10,429 nt of DNA, taken from contig NZ_CALKZP010000019.1 of the NCBI RefSeq assembly GCF_938002845.1, forward strand, positions 1 to 10,429, given 5' to 3'. The notes under the pieces are model-generated. The model did not search any database, was not told where the DNA came from, and was given only the letters and a program-made list of their open reading frames with translations. The translations under genes were made by a program, and so were the position numbers. Below are positions 1 to 6,568 of the stretch, piece by piece. Origin of the DNA: an uncultured Campylobacter sp. (GTDB lineage: Bacteria; Campylobacterota; Campylobacteria; Campylobacterales; Campylobacteraceae). Numbering within the stretch: position 1 is the first letter of the stretch; every line of letters starts with the position of its first letter.

Positions 1-1
1 T

Positions 2-73
2 GGCGTGCGCATCGAGGACGTCGTGGTCGTGCGCGAAAACGGGGCTGAAATTTTAAGCGAGCAGATCCGATGA
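2..73 (+). CDS. C-terminal end of M24-family Xaa-Pro aminopeptidase (partial)
   Basis: Only the last 23 codons are inside the window, ending at TGA 71-73. The peptide GVRIEDVVVV followed by RENGAEILS matches the closing strand of M24 metallopeptidases (PepP/PepQ type), where the GxRxED motif carries the last metal-binding Glu. Enzymes of this family remove N-terminal residues preceding proline in the cytoplasm, using two metal ions. The stop overlaps the folK start as ATGA (70-73), so the two genes are probably translated in a coupled way from one transcript. The fragment is short, so the assignment rests on the GVRIED motif and on the pepP-folK neighbourhood known in Campylobacter. Confidence 0.75.
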   Translation, partial: GVRIEDVVVVRENGAEILSEQIR

Positions 74-606
74 ACGTGCGACTTAAGAAAAACGGATTTT
101 ACGAGTGCGCGGACGCGCTGTGCGTCGTAAAAAGCGCCGTTTTCCCGATGAGACGTCGCGAGCGCGGAAATTTTAGAAATTTATACCTGCTCGGGCTCGG
201 CGGAAATTTAGGAGATGTCGGGCGACGCTTCGAGCGATTTTATCGCGTTTTGCAAAGCGACGCGCGCTTTTTCGTAGCGCAAAATTCCTTGATCTTAAAA
301 AACAGGCCGTTCGGCTTTTTAGATCAGCCCGATTTTTTAAACGCCGTAATGCTCGTGCAAAGCTCTCTGCCGCCGCTTACATTGCTTAAAATCATGCAGC
401 GCGCAGAGCTACGATTTGGGCGCAAAAGAAGCTTCAAAAACGCGCCGCGCACGCTGGACGTGGATATTTTATATGCAAGCGCAAAGGTGCGTGCCTGCGA
501 ACGGCTCGCGCTACCGCATCCGGGTGTTTGCGAGCGCATAAGCGTGATTTTGCCACTTGGAGAGATGAAATTTAAAAGAGGACTGATATGCAAACTAAAA
601 TCGTAA
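70..606 (+). CDS. folK: 2-amino-4-hydroxy-6-hydroxymethyldihydropteridine pyrophosphokinase (HPPK)
   Basis: The protein (178 aa) transfers pyrophosphate from ATP to 6-hydroxymethyl-dihydropterin, the step before dihydropteroate synthase in folate synthesis. HPPK motifs appear in order: GLGGNLGD at residues 42-49, QPDFLNAV at 86-93 (substrate pocket), ELRFGRKR at about 113-120, APRTLDVDIL at 125-134 with the two Mg-binding aspartates D130 and D132, and LPHPGVCER at 148-156. About 38 residues precede the first core strand, longer than in E. coli HPPK. My recollection is that Campylobacter FolK proteins share such an extension. The ATG at 70 overlaps the upstream aminopeptidase stop, which supports this start; Met27 is a less likely alternative. 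The end overlaps the next gene by 19 bp. In C. jejuni flhF follows folK; here flhF is missing. Confidence 0.93.
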   Translation: MNVRLKKNGFYECADALCVVKSAVFPMRRRERGNFRNLYLLGLGGNLGDVGRRFERFYRVLQSDARFFVAQNSLILKNRPFGFLDQPDFLNAVMLVQSSLPPLTLLKIMQRAELRFGRKRSFKNAPRTLDVDILYASAKVRACERLALPHPGVCERISVILPLGEMKFKRGLICKLKS

Positions 607-1784
607 ATTTTTTAAGCGCCAAGGGCGGAGTCGGCAAGAGCGTGATTGCAGCAAATTTCGCCGAAATTCTAAGCGAGCAGGGCTACCGTACGGCGATCAT
701 AGAAGCGCCAAATTTAAACAATCAAGAGATCATCTTAAACGCTTTGCAAAGAAAGAGGATTTCGCTGCCAAGCGCCGTTGCGGTAAAAATTTCGCAAAAT
801 TTAACGCTCGTCTCGCCCGCACTTGCTTCACAAAATCCCGCGTCTTCACAAAATTCTACAAATAGCACAAATTCTATGGCGCAAAATTCTATCAAAAACG
901 CAAGCTCTAGCGCAGATAATTACGTCGTGCAAAGCTCGCAAGACGACGAAAGTGGCGGCTCGCACAATTACGCGCAAAAACTCATGAGCTCTGATGGCAA
1001 AAACAACTCAGAAAATTCCGCCGCTGCAAATTCAATGGCAAACGCTGCAAAAAATTCTACGAATTGTGCAGCCAAAAAGCCGCATAATTGCGAAGATGGA
1101 TGGAATTTTACAGAATCAGAAAGCTTAGAGAATTTTAAAAGCGATGATTTCACCAAGCAAAATTCAATCCCTGACGAGAATTCTCAAAATTCCACAAGTG
1201 GAGATGAAAAGAAAAATTCCGCCCGCTCATCAAATCCCGAAGAAGCCGGAAATTTCGCAAACGCAAAAGCTCACGAAAGCCCCGCTCGCTTCGCAAGCGA
1301 GCTGAAAGAGGCGGGAATCTTCGATTTTATTTTGATCGATGTGGGGCTTGAGTATCTTGGAGATTTTTTGAGCATCGGCGACGAAAATATCGTGCTGTGC
1401 GCGAACGAACCCTGCTCGATCAGCAACACCTACGCGCTTTTAAAAACGCTCGGGGCGAGCAAAAAAGAGGCTTTGTTTTTGCTAAATTTTACCGCGAGCG
1501 AGGATGATGCCGTGATGATCTACGACAATCTAAAGTCGGTTGCACACCGCAATATAAGCAAGCTGGGCTTTAAACTGCTAGGCTTTGTGCCGTTTTGCAA
1601 ACAAGTAGCCATCTGCTCACAAAATCGCGCGCTTTTTAACTCACACTATCCGTTTTCGCCCGCTACTATCGCGCTTAGACAGAGCGTCTCGCGATTTCTG
1701 AGCAAACAGGGCTTGGAGCCTATCGATATGAGCGCTTATCGAGGCGTCGGCGGATTTTTACGAAAGCTTAGCAACCTAGTATGA
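588..1784 (+). CDS. Divergent FlhG/MinD-like ParA-family ATPase with large Asn/Ser-rich insertion
   Basis: This is a 398-aa P-loop protein of the MinD/ParA class. A deviant Walker A KGGVGKS is at residues 12-18 (signature lysines K12 and K17). The core resumes with FDFILIDVG at 245-253 (Walker B Asp 251), and the rest (YALLKTLG, LLNFTASEDDA, a KLGFKLLGFVPF strand) follows FlhG of flagellated Campylobacter. FlhG works with the GTPase FlhF to control flagellar number and placement. Several features are odd. The N-terminal helix that precedes the P-loop in FlhG is absent, and an in-frame TAA at 573-575 rules out an upstream extension. The MinD DxD element is EAP (39-41). Residues about 81-233 are a low-complexity insertion rich in Asn, Ser, Ala and Lys. 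The C-terminus GGFLRKLSNLV could be an amphipathic membrane-targeting helix. It overlaps folK by 19 bp with no flhF between. It may be a relic or a repurposed ATPase; the frame is intact. Confidence 0.82.
   Translation: MQTKIVNFLSAKGGVGKSVIAANFAEILSEQGYRTAIIEAPNLNNQEIILNALQRKRISLPSAVAVKISQNLTLVSPALASQNPASSQNSTNSTNSMAQNSIKNASSSADNYVVQSSQDDESGGSHNYAQKLMSSDGKNNSENSAAANSMANAAKNSTNCAAKKPHNCEDGWNFTESESLENFKSDDFTKQNSIPDENSQNSTSGDEKKNSARSSNPEEAGNFANAKAHESPARFASELKEAGIFDFILIDVGLEYLGDFLSIGDENIVLCANEPCSISNTYALLKTLGASKKEALFLLNFTASEDDAVMIYDNLKSVAHRNISKLGFKLLGFVPFCKQVAICSQNRALFNSHYPFSPATIALRQSVSRFLSKQGLEPIDMSAYRGVGGFLRKLSNLV
828..1286 (+). repeat. Low-complexity Asn/Ser-rich segment inside the FlhG-like gene
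   Basis: This is about 150 codons with no counterpart in ordinary FlhG or MinD. The word AAAATTC recurs on the plus strand at 850, 883, 1012, 1051, 1159, 1186 and 1213, with GGAATTTT at 1102. In the reading frame the plus-strand word usually encodes QNS, KNS or ENS, which explains the Asn-Ser richness (for example AQNS, KNSTN, ENSQNST). The segment has no cysteine-rich or globular pattern and is probably a disordered surface loop between the switch I and Walker B regions. The boundaries are approximate. Confidence 0.7.
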
Positions 1785-1873
1785 TTTACGATGAGATTTT
1801 AAATCACGCAAATTCTACTATTTTAAACGGAATTTTAAAAATTTAATGCTATTCTTAAAGTTAAAATTTTAAA

Positions 1874-1879
1874 TAATAT
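1874..1879 (+). promoter_or_regulatory. Possible -10 box (TAATAT) upstream of the LOG-family gene
   Basis: TAATAT lies 20 bases before the ATG at 1900, inside a very AT-rich 115-bp gap after the FlhG-like gene. No -35 is visible, as is usual for Campylobacter sigma70 promoters. The gap is full of A/T words, so chance matches are likely. The Shine-Dalgarno of the following gene is also weak. Confidence 0.3.
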
Positions 1880-1899
1880 ACACAAAAGATAGATTAATC

Positions 1900-2505
1900 A
1901 TGCAGTTGAAAGAAATTTTAAAAGACATCAAAATTGCCCGCGATAATCTCAAAAACGTGGGCAAAAGCGCCACGATCTTCGGCTCGGCGCGCTTTAGCGA
2001 GGACAATCGCTACGTAAAAGACGCCCAAAAGCTCTGCGAAGGGCTCGCCGATTTAGGATATTCGATCATCACCGGAGGTGGCGGCGGCATTATGCAAGGC
2101 GCCAACCGAGGCGCATTTGCGAGAGCAAGGACGCACAGCGTGGGCTTTAACATCATGCTGCCGTTTGAGCAAAAAAGCAACGGCTTTTTGACGCAGGGCG
2201 CGAAATTTTCGGCATTTGCGCCGCGCAAAGGCGCCCTCATCGAAAACAGCGAAATTTTCGTCATCTTTCCGGGCGGATTTGGGACGCTGGATGAGTTTTT
2301 TGAAATTCTAGTGCTGGTGCAGACGGGCTTTAAACGCGCACGGATCTATCTTTACGACGAGGAATTTTACGCGCCTTTGATGGAGTTTTTCCGCACTTCG
2401 CTGCTAAAATCTGGCGCGATAAACGAAAGCGATCTGCAAAATTTTAAGCTCTGCGACAGCGTGGATGAAATTTTGGCAGATGTGCGACGTAAGGAGAACG
2501 AATGA
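1900..2505 (+). CDS. LOG-family protein (TIGR00730-type, Rossmann fold)
   Basis: The protein is 201 aa with the family hallmarks FGSAR (27-31), a glycine-rich ITGGGGGIMQGANRGA segment (about 57-72), RKGALIE (109-115) and the signature PGGFGTLDE (124-132). Characterised LOG proteins hydrolyse the N-glycosidic bond of (cytokinin) nucleoside 5'-monophosphates, releasing base and ribose 5-phosphate. The 'lysine decarboxylase' label still found in databases is a misnomer. In bacteria without cytokinin signalling the physiological substrate is unknown, so I make no substrate claim. No strong Shine-Dalgarno precedes the ATG, but the N-terminus aligns well with the family. Its stop overlaps the mnmA start as ATGA (2502-2505), implying cotranscription and translational coupling with that tRNA-modification gene. 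Confidence 0.88.
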   Translation: MQLKEILKDIKIARDNLKNVGKSATIFGSARFSEDNRYVKDAQKLCEGLADLGYSIITGGGGGIMQGANRGAFARARTHSVGFNIMLPFEQKSNGFLTQGAKFSAFAPRKGALIENSEIFVIFPGGFGTLDEFFEILVLVQTGFKRARIYLYDEEFYAPLMEFFRTSLLKSGAINESDLQNFKLCDSVDEILADVRRKENE

Positions 2506-3533
2506 AAATTTTAGTCGCGATGAGCGGCGGCGTGGATAGCTCAATGTGCGCGAAGCTACTGCAAGACGCGGGGCACGAGGTGCAGGGCTGCTATATGAAG
2601 CTGCACGCAAAGCCCGGCTATCACGAGGCAAACATCGCCAAAGTCCGCAAAGTGGGCGAGTTTTTGGGTATAAAAATCCACATTTTGGATCTGCAGGATG
2701 ATTTTAATCGCGATGTTTACGAGCCCTTCGTGCAGGCCTATATAGGCGGTCTTACGCCAAATCCGTGCGCGCTGTGTAATCGCCGCATAAAGCTCGGCAA
2801 GCTCTTGGAATTTGCGCGCGAGCAGGGCTTTGAGCGCCTAGCTACGGGGCACTACGTCCGCATCGAGGATGGGCTTTTAAAAGCCGCTGTAGATCTTAGC
2901 AAAGATCAGAGCTATTTTTTAGCAAACATCGATCCTGCCGCGCTTAAGTTTATGCTCTTTCCTCTTGGAGGGATGTATAAAAAGGACGTCAAAGAGGCCG
3001 CGCGCGCCTATACGGAGCTTTCGCAGATCGCCTCTGCGAGCGAAAGCAGCGAGATCTGCTTTGTAGATACCACCTATATCGACGTTTTGAACCGCCACAC
3101 GGGTACCAAAATGCCCGGCATCGTGCGCGACCGCGCGGGCAACGCCATCGGTACTCACGAGGGCTATATGCATTACACGATCGGCAAGCGCCGCGGTTTT
3201 ACGGTGCACGGCGCGCATGAGCCGCACTTCGTACTAAGCATCGACCCGCACAAAAACGAGATCGTCGTGGGCGGTAAGGAGGAGCTGGCGACCTACGAGT
3301 TCGACACCGAAAATTTTAACGCCTTTTTAAGCAAGGATGAAATTTTAAATATGCCGGGTCTCGGCGTTAAGATCCGCTACCGCAGCGCCAAACTCCCCGT
3401 TAAAATTTCGCCTCGCGAAGACGGCGGCGTGCATGCCGTGCTGTCCGCACCCGCAGCTGGCATCGCTCCGGCGCAACTCGCGGTTTTTTACGACGAGCGC
3501 GACCGCGTAGTGGCAAGCGGATTTATAAAATAG
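2502..3533 (+). CDS. mnmA: tRNA-specific 2-thiouridylase MnmA
   Basis: MnmA activates U34 of tRNA-Glu, -Gln and -Lys with ATP and inserts sulfur to give 2-thiouridine. The 343-aa length is normal. The PP-loop SGGVDSS is at residues 8-14. The first catalytic cysteine, C92, sits in NPCALCNRRIKLG, and TGHYVR at 115-120 follows it. The second cysteine, C186, which receives the persulfide sulfur, is in SSEICFVD. The tRNA-contacting central domain (KMPGIVRDRAG, HYTIGKRRG) and the C-terminal beta-barrel are complete. It is the second gene of a two-gene unit with the LOG gene, starting within that gene's stop codon and preceded by a GGAG ribosome site (AAGGAGAACGA) in the LOG coding end. No clear intrinsic terminator follows; a short GC hairpin at 3576-3592 lacks a T run. 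Confidence 0.96.
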   Translation: MKILVAMSGGVDSSMCAKLLQDAGHEVQGCYMKLHAKPGYHEANIAKVRKVGEFLGIKIHILDLQDDFNRDVYEPFVQAYIGGLTPNPCALCNRRIKLGKLLEFAREQGFERLATGHYVRIEDGLLKAAVDLSKDQSYFLANIDPAALKFMLFPLGGMYKKDVKEAARAYTELSQIASASESSEICFVDTTYIDVLNRHTGTKMPGIVRDRAGNAIGTHEGYMHYTIGKRRGFTVHGAHEPHFVLSIDPHKNEIVVGGKEELATYEFDTENFNAFLSKDEILNMPGLGVKIRYRSAKLPVKISPREDGGVHAVLSAPAAGIAPAQLAVFYDERDRVVASGFIK

Positions 3534-4043
3534 CGCTTTATTTTGCTTTACTTAAAGCTCGCGGGTCTGCAAAACGGCGCTTTGATCGCGCCGCTTGATC
3601 TGCACTCGCTCTGTTAAATTTCATATCGAAATAAGATATTTGCGCTTTTGAATCCAAGCCGCTAAATTTTATCTTGCGAGCTCGGTGCGCAAGTTTTATG
3701 CGCGTAGCTTTGCGATTGAGCCTTTTAAATTTACGCTCTGTCGCCGCGTTGCCCGCACTGCTAGCAAAATTTACAAAAGCTGCGGTGCTAAAATAAAATT
3801 TACGGCGATGCCTTATCCAAGCGCGCCGTGACGCGAAAATCGCGACCGATATAAAATATTTCGCGCGTCGTCGCGACGGCGCGAAACGAAATTTGCGCGC
3901 TCCCTCTAAAGGAATTTGCGATTAAATTCTAAACCTACGCTAGAGCCCACGACTACATTTAAATTTTAAAAATTTATGCCGAAATAAAATCAAATTTAAA
4001 ATTTAGCAGCACTTTCCATGCTTGAATTATGCTTAAATCGCGG
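3534..4043. other. 510-bp intergenic region between convergent mnmA and DKNYY-like gene
   Basis: I find no gene here that I can support and no tRNA-like sequence. Visible structures are a short hairpin GGCGC/GCGCC (3576-3592, 7-nt loop), an ATATC/GATAT hairpin (3623-3639), and a compact GC palindrome (3860-3885). The minus strand is open without stops from 3921 to 3541, ending at TAA 3540-3538. That frame has no plausible start before an ATG at 3624 and encodes a very Arg/Lys-rich peptide, so it may be a decayed gene or chance. The left part is GC-richer than typical AT-word spacers of this window. Confidence 0.6.
3860..3885. repeat. GC-rich compound palindrome
   Basis: TTCGCGC (3860-3866) pairs with GCGCGAA (3879-3885), and the centre is the perfect self-complementary decamer CGTCGCGACG (3869-3878), with a two-base GT bulge on the left. 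No T run follows on either strand, so it is a poor intrinsic terminator. It lies about 160 bp beyond the stop of the DKNYY-like gene. A protein-binding site or a remnant is possible; nothing decides between them. Confidence 0.45.
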
Positions 4044-5501
4044 CTAAAATTCCACCCGCGTCTTTACCTCAAAAAGCAGCTCGCCGTCCACCGCCTCAAG
4101 CCCGCCGCTCTTTATCATCTCGCGAATTTTACTCGTGCCGATGCCGCTTTTTTGAAGCAAAATTTCAACCAAGTCTAAATTCCTGATCTCATAAATGCAC
4201 CGATCTATCAGCTGCGAAGAGCCCAGATCGTCGAAGTAGAAAAATCGCCCGCCGTTTGAATAGACCCAGCCGTATAGTTCGCCGTGCACGCCGCCGACCC
4301 TGCGCCATTCGTGCGGCAGATCAAGCGCGAAAAGTCCGCTTTTGCGAGCGACCAGCCTGCGAGTGCTGCGACCGCCGCCCCAAACTTCGGCGCCTTCTAA
4401 AAAATATATCCGCTCGCCGCTTTGAAATACGCTGCCGCTAAGCGCGTGAGCCTCGCCCGCAAAGGGATTGTCTGCCGCGCGCTTTTGCTTTCCGTCATTC
4501 TCGTCGAAATAATAGATGCCGCCAGAGGAGGCAAAAAATAGATGGTTTGAATGCGCAAGCTGCCTATTTAGCGGAGTATAGGGCGCGGCGGCTGGGTCAA
4601 ATTTTAAATCGTTCGCAAAAACGTCGCCGCCTTTCGCATCCCACAAAAAATAGCTCAACCGCTGCCTCAAAAGTTCGTAATGCCCGCCGTTATCGCGCGC
4701 GTCAAGGCGCAGGTTTTTAAAATACACGTTCGCGCCGTCCGCGGCATAAACGTCGCTCGCTCTGCCGTCGCTTCCCTCTATCTGGCGCAGGCTCGCGGCA
4801 TCGGCGCCCGGCAAAACCTCTCCCTTATAAAACGCGCGCGAGCCCTGCGCAGCGTAATACACGCCCGCGATTTGGCGCAGATCCGTGGCGTCCACTCGTT
4901 TAAATTTATAGACGTAGCTTTGCGGCTTGGGCGCATCCCAAAAAATATGCGCCAAGGTTTCATAAGTGAGCTTAAGCGCCCCTAGCGCGTCGTTGGGTAC
5001 CGCCTCGCCGTCGCAAAAATAACTAACTTGCCCGTCGCTTACGTATCCGAACGCTACGGCTTTCGTGCGTGTGGGCTCTAGCTCGCTCATCGCGATATTG
5101 CCGCAATATACGGCGTTTTTATCCGCGGCGACGTTAGAGCGGTAGCCGTAGCCGAAATCCAAAACCCGAAAGCTCGCCGCGTCCACGCTCGGTATCGCAA
5201 AATAGCCCGCGCCCACCACGAGGGCGTAAATTTCATCTCCTTTTTTATAAAAATCGCTGTATTTGATCTGCTCGTCGTCCCGCGGCGAGTAGTCGTCTGC
5301 GGAATTTATAACGGCAAACAGAGCTAGCACGCTAAAAGCCGCGAATACAAATGTCGCACCAAGCACGATCTTGCGCCAAAGTGGCATGCCTCGAGGCGCG
5401 TCTCGCACCGGCTTACGATCTGTTTCTGCCTCGCGCGCCCTAGCTTTGCGCTTCTTTTGTGCGCGCTTGCCCTTTGGCTCTTGCGTAAAATCTTCATACA
5501 T
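4044..5501 (-). CDS. Membrane-anchored DKNYY-like repeat protein
   Basis: This is a 485-aa protein with a strongly basic cytoplasmic N-terminus (residues 8-43, many Lys/Arg), one transmembrane helix at about 45-65, and a large presumably periplasmic domain. That domain holds repeated short beta units of the type D-K/G-x-x-V-Y-Y/F-x-G: DKNAVYCG (127-134), SDGQVSYFCDG (155-165), AAQGSRAFYKG (217-227), AADGANVYFKN (253-263) and SSGGIYYFDEN (325-335). They resemble DKNYY family repeats, whose function is unknown. I prefer ATG 5501 because GAGG lies 6 bases upstream; a TTG at 5513 is in frame but lacks a ribosome site. The gene is GC-richer and has fewer AAATTTT words than its neighbours. It converges with mnmA and shares its strand with the cupin gene. 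No partner or pathway can be named. Confidence 0.8.
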   Translation of the reverse strand: MYEDFTQEPKGKRAQKKRKARAREAETDRKPVRDAPRGMPLWRKIVLGATFVFAAFSVLALFAVINSADDYSPRDDEQIKYSDFYKKGDEIYALVVGAGYFAIPSVDAASFRVLDFGYGYRSNVAADKNAVYCGNIAMSELEPTRTKAVAFGYVSDGQVSYFCDGEAVPNDALGALKLTYETLAHIFWDAPKPQSYVYKFKRVDATDLRQIAGVYYAAQGSRAFYKGEVLPGADAASLRQIEGSDGRASDVYAADGANVYFKNLRLDARDNGGHYELLRQRLSYFLWDAKGGDVFANDLKFDPAAAPYTPLNRQLAHSNHLFFASSGGIYYFDENDGKQKRAADNPFAGEAHALSGSVFQSGERIYFLEGAEVWGGGRSTRRLVARKSGLFALDLPHEWRRVGGVHGELYGWVYSNGGRFFYFDDLGSSQLIDRCIYEIRNLDLVEILLQKSGIGTSKIREMIKSGGLEAVDGELLFEVKTRVEF

Positions 5502-5547
5502 CTTTTGCCTCAAATTTAATCTCGCCGCAGATTGCGCGGCACTTGAA

Positions 5548-5553
5548 ATTGTA
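5548..5553 (-). promoter_or_regulatory. Candidate -10 (TACAAT) for the DKNYY-like gene
   Basis: Read on the minus strand the sequence is TTTTGTACAAT, a T-rich upstream plus near-consensus -10. Transcription would begin about 5541 and give a leader of about 40 nt. The leader would include a small hairpin GCCGC/GCGGC (5524-5540, 7-nt loop) just before the GAGG ribosome site. Confidence 0.45.
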
Positions 5554-5664
5554 CAAAAGCGCGGCTAAATTTATGAAATTTAACGCTACGGACAAATTCT
5601 GATTCAACTCTTTGCGGCGCTAATTTATTTTACGAATACCACAAAATCTCTGGCAAATTTTAAT

Positions 5665-6003
5665 TCAAAGCGCTTCGTAGCCGCACGGAATCGGCGCCGT
5701 AACGCTTGCAAACACAAAATCCTCATCGCCCGTATTTTTCATACCGTGGCACTCCCCGCTTTTGGAAATGATTAGATCACCCGCACAGATCGGCACCTCC
5801 TCACCCTTGCTCGGATAAAACACGCCGCGTCCGCTTAAGCAAATCCACACGTCATCGCCACCGGGGTGAATATGCGGCGCTACGACCTGGCCGCGTTTGA
5901 CGATCCAAACCGCGCCGCAAGTGGCCTCCGTAGTAAAAAATGTCGTTTTTACGGCTCGCTCGTCGCTACAAATAGCATCTTTTATATGAAAAATTCTTTG
6001 CAT
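5665..6003 (-). CDS. Small single-domain cupin protein
   Basis: The 112-aa protein is one cupin barrel. Motif 1 is GQVVAPHIHPGGDDVWICLSG (G38 to G58) with metal-binding type histidines H44 and H46, the usual Glu replaced by Asp50/51. Motif 2 is GDLIISKSGECHGMKN (75-90) with H86 and N90, the usual Pro replaced by Lys81. The ligand set is thus two or three His plus Asp, consistent with metal binding. The substrate cannot be inferred; such proteins include sugar isomerases, dioxygenases and sensory domains. The start at 6003 is chosen because AAAGGAG lies 5 bases upstream; an in-frame GTG at 6132 would add 43 unrelated basic residues. A 6-bp hairpin (6022-6038) lies just upstream of the ribosome site. 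The DKNYY-like gene lies 163 bp downstream with its own candidate promoter, so the two are probably not tightly coupled. Confidence 0.87.
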   Translation of the reverse strand: MQRIFHIKDAICSDERAVKTTFFTTEATCGAVWIVKRGQVVAPHIHPGGDDVWICLSGRGVFYPSKGEEVPICAGDLIISKSGECHGMKNTGDEDFVFASVTAPIPCGYEAL

Positions 6004-6021
6004 TTTCGCTCCTTTAAGTTC

Positions 6022-6038
6022 ACCGCATCCGGTGCGGT
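6022..6038 (-). promoter_or_regulatory. Hairpin in the cupin gene leader
   Basis: ACCGCA (6022-6027) and TGCGGT (6033-6038) form a 6-bp GC-rich stem with a 5-base loop TCCGG, 8 bases before the AAAGGAG ribosome site of the cupin gene. It could be an operator palindrome or a leader structure that affects initiation. No T run follows on either strand, so a terminator is unlikely. Confidence 0.4.
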
Positions 6039-6525
6039 TTCGGCGGAATTTTAGCATCCTTTTCGTGCAGCGAAAGTGAAATTTCAAGCGCCAAACTCGC
6101 AACGCAACCTTAAATAAAAATTTTAAATTCACATTTTACTGTGCGATTTTTTTGGAGGATTGAAGATCGCATCTAAAAGTAAGAAGGCGCATAAGCGTGG
6201 TATTTGCGGATAGAATTTCTGCTTTAATTTAAGACGGAATTTTAAAAATTCCTCTAAATTTAAAACTGCTCTGCTAGATAAATTTATTAAATTTGATATG
6301 AGCTTTGCTTGCGCGCTTTTGCTACCCAGATTAAAGCCAAATCGTAGCTTTTATCAAAGACCTCGCATGGCGCAGACTTTACAGCAAGCTCCAAGTCGGT
6401 TCATAAATAAATGCTACCTCCGGCTTGTTTTAACAGATACGCATTTTTGCGCCTCGAATTTTTGCACATTTTACGATAATATTTTATGGTGCGTTATACA
6501 CTGATCGCGGAACAAGCGGTGCCCA

Positions 6526-6557
6526 AAGAGATAGTGCTAGATTTTGCACTATCTCTT
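6526..6557. terminator. 12-bp perfect stem-loop downstream of luxS
   Basis: AAGAGATAGTGC (6526-6537) is perfectly complementary to GCACTATCTCTT (6546-6557), with an 8-base loop TAGATTTT. It begins 11 bases past the luxS stop on the minus strand. The T stretch after the stem on that strand is short (TCTTT, then GGG), so it could be a weak intrinsic terminator or a 3' stabilising hairpin. It may stop transcription in both directions. Confidence 0.65.
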
Positions 6558-6568
6558 AAATTTCAAAA

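Larger units (their letters stand above)
6004..6568. other. 565-bp intergenic region between cupin gene and luxS
   Basis: Apart from the cupin leader hairpin (6022-6038) and the hairpin beyond luxS (6526-6557) I see no supported feature. A 68-codon frame at 6298-6504 (+) has no ribosome site, an unusual composition and no family resemblance. GGAGG at 6153-6157 is followed only by a TTG-started 17-codon frame. The region may contain decayed sequence. Confidence 0.55.

Noticed and set aside
3576..3592. Hairpin GGCGC/GCGCC after mnmA as intrinsic terminator
   Set aside because: Stem only 5 bp, and no T run follows (GCTTGATC).
4680..4985. 101-codon plus-strand frame opposite the DKNYY-like gene
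   Set aside because: Lies fully antisense to a gene with a clear anchor and repeats; an Arg/Ala-rich shadow frame.
6004..6132. Upstream extension of the cupin gene to a GTG at 6132
   Set aside because: Adds 43 basic residues not part of the cupin fold, and the strong AAAGGAG points to ATG 6003.
6298..6504. 68-codon plus-strand frame between cupin gene and luxS
   Set aside because: No ribosome site before the ATG, no recognisable family, Cys/His/Arg-rich composition typical of chance frames; not annotated as a gene.
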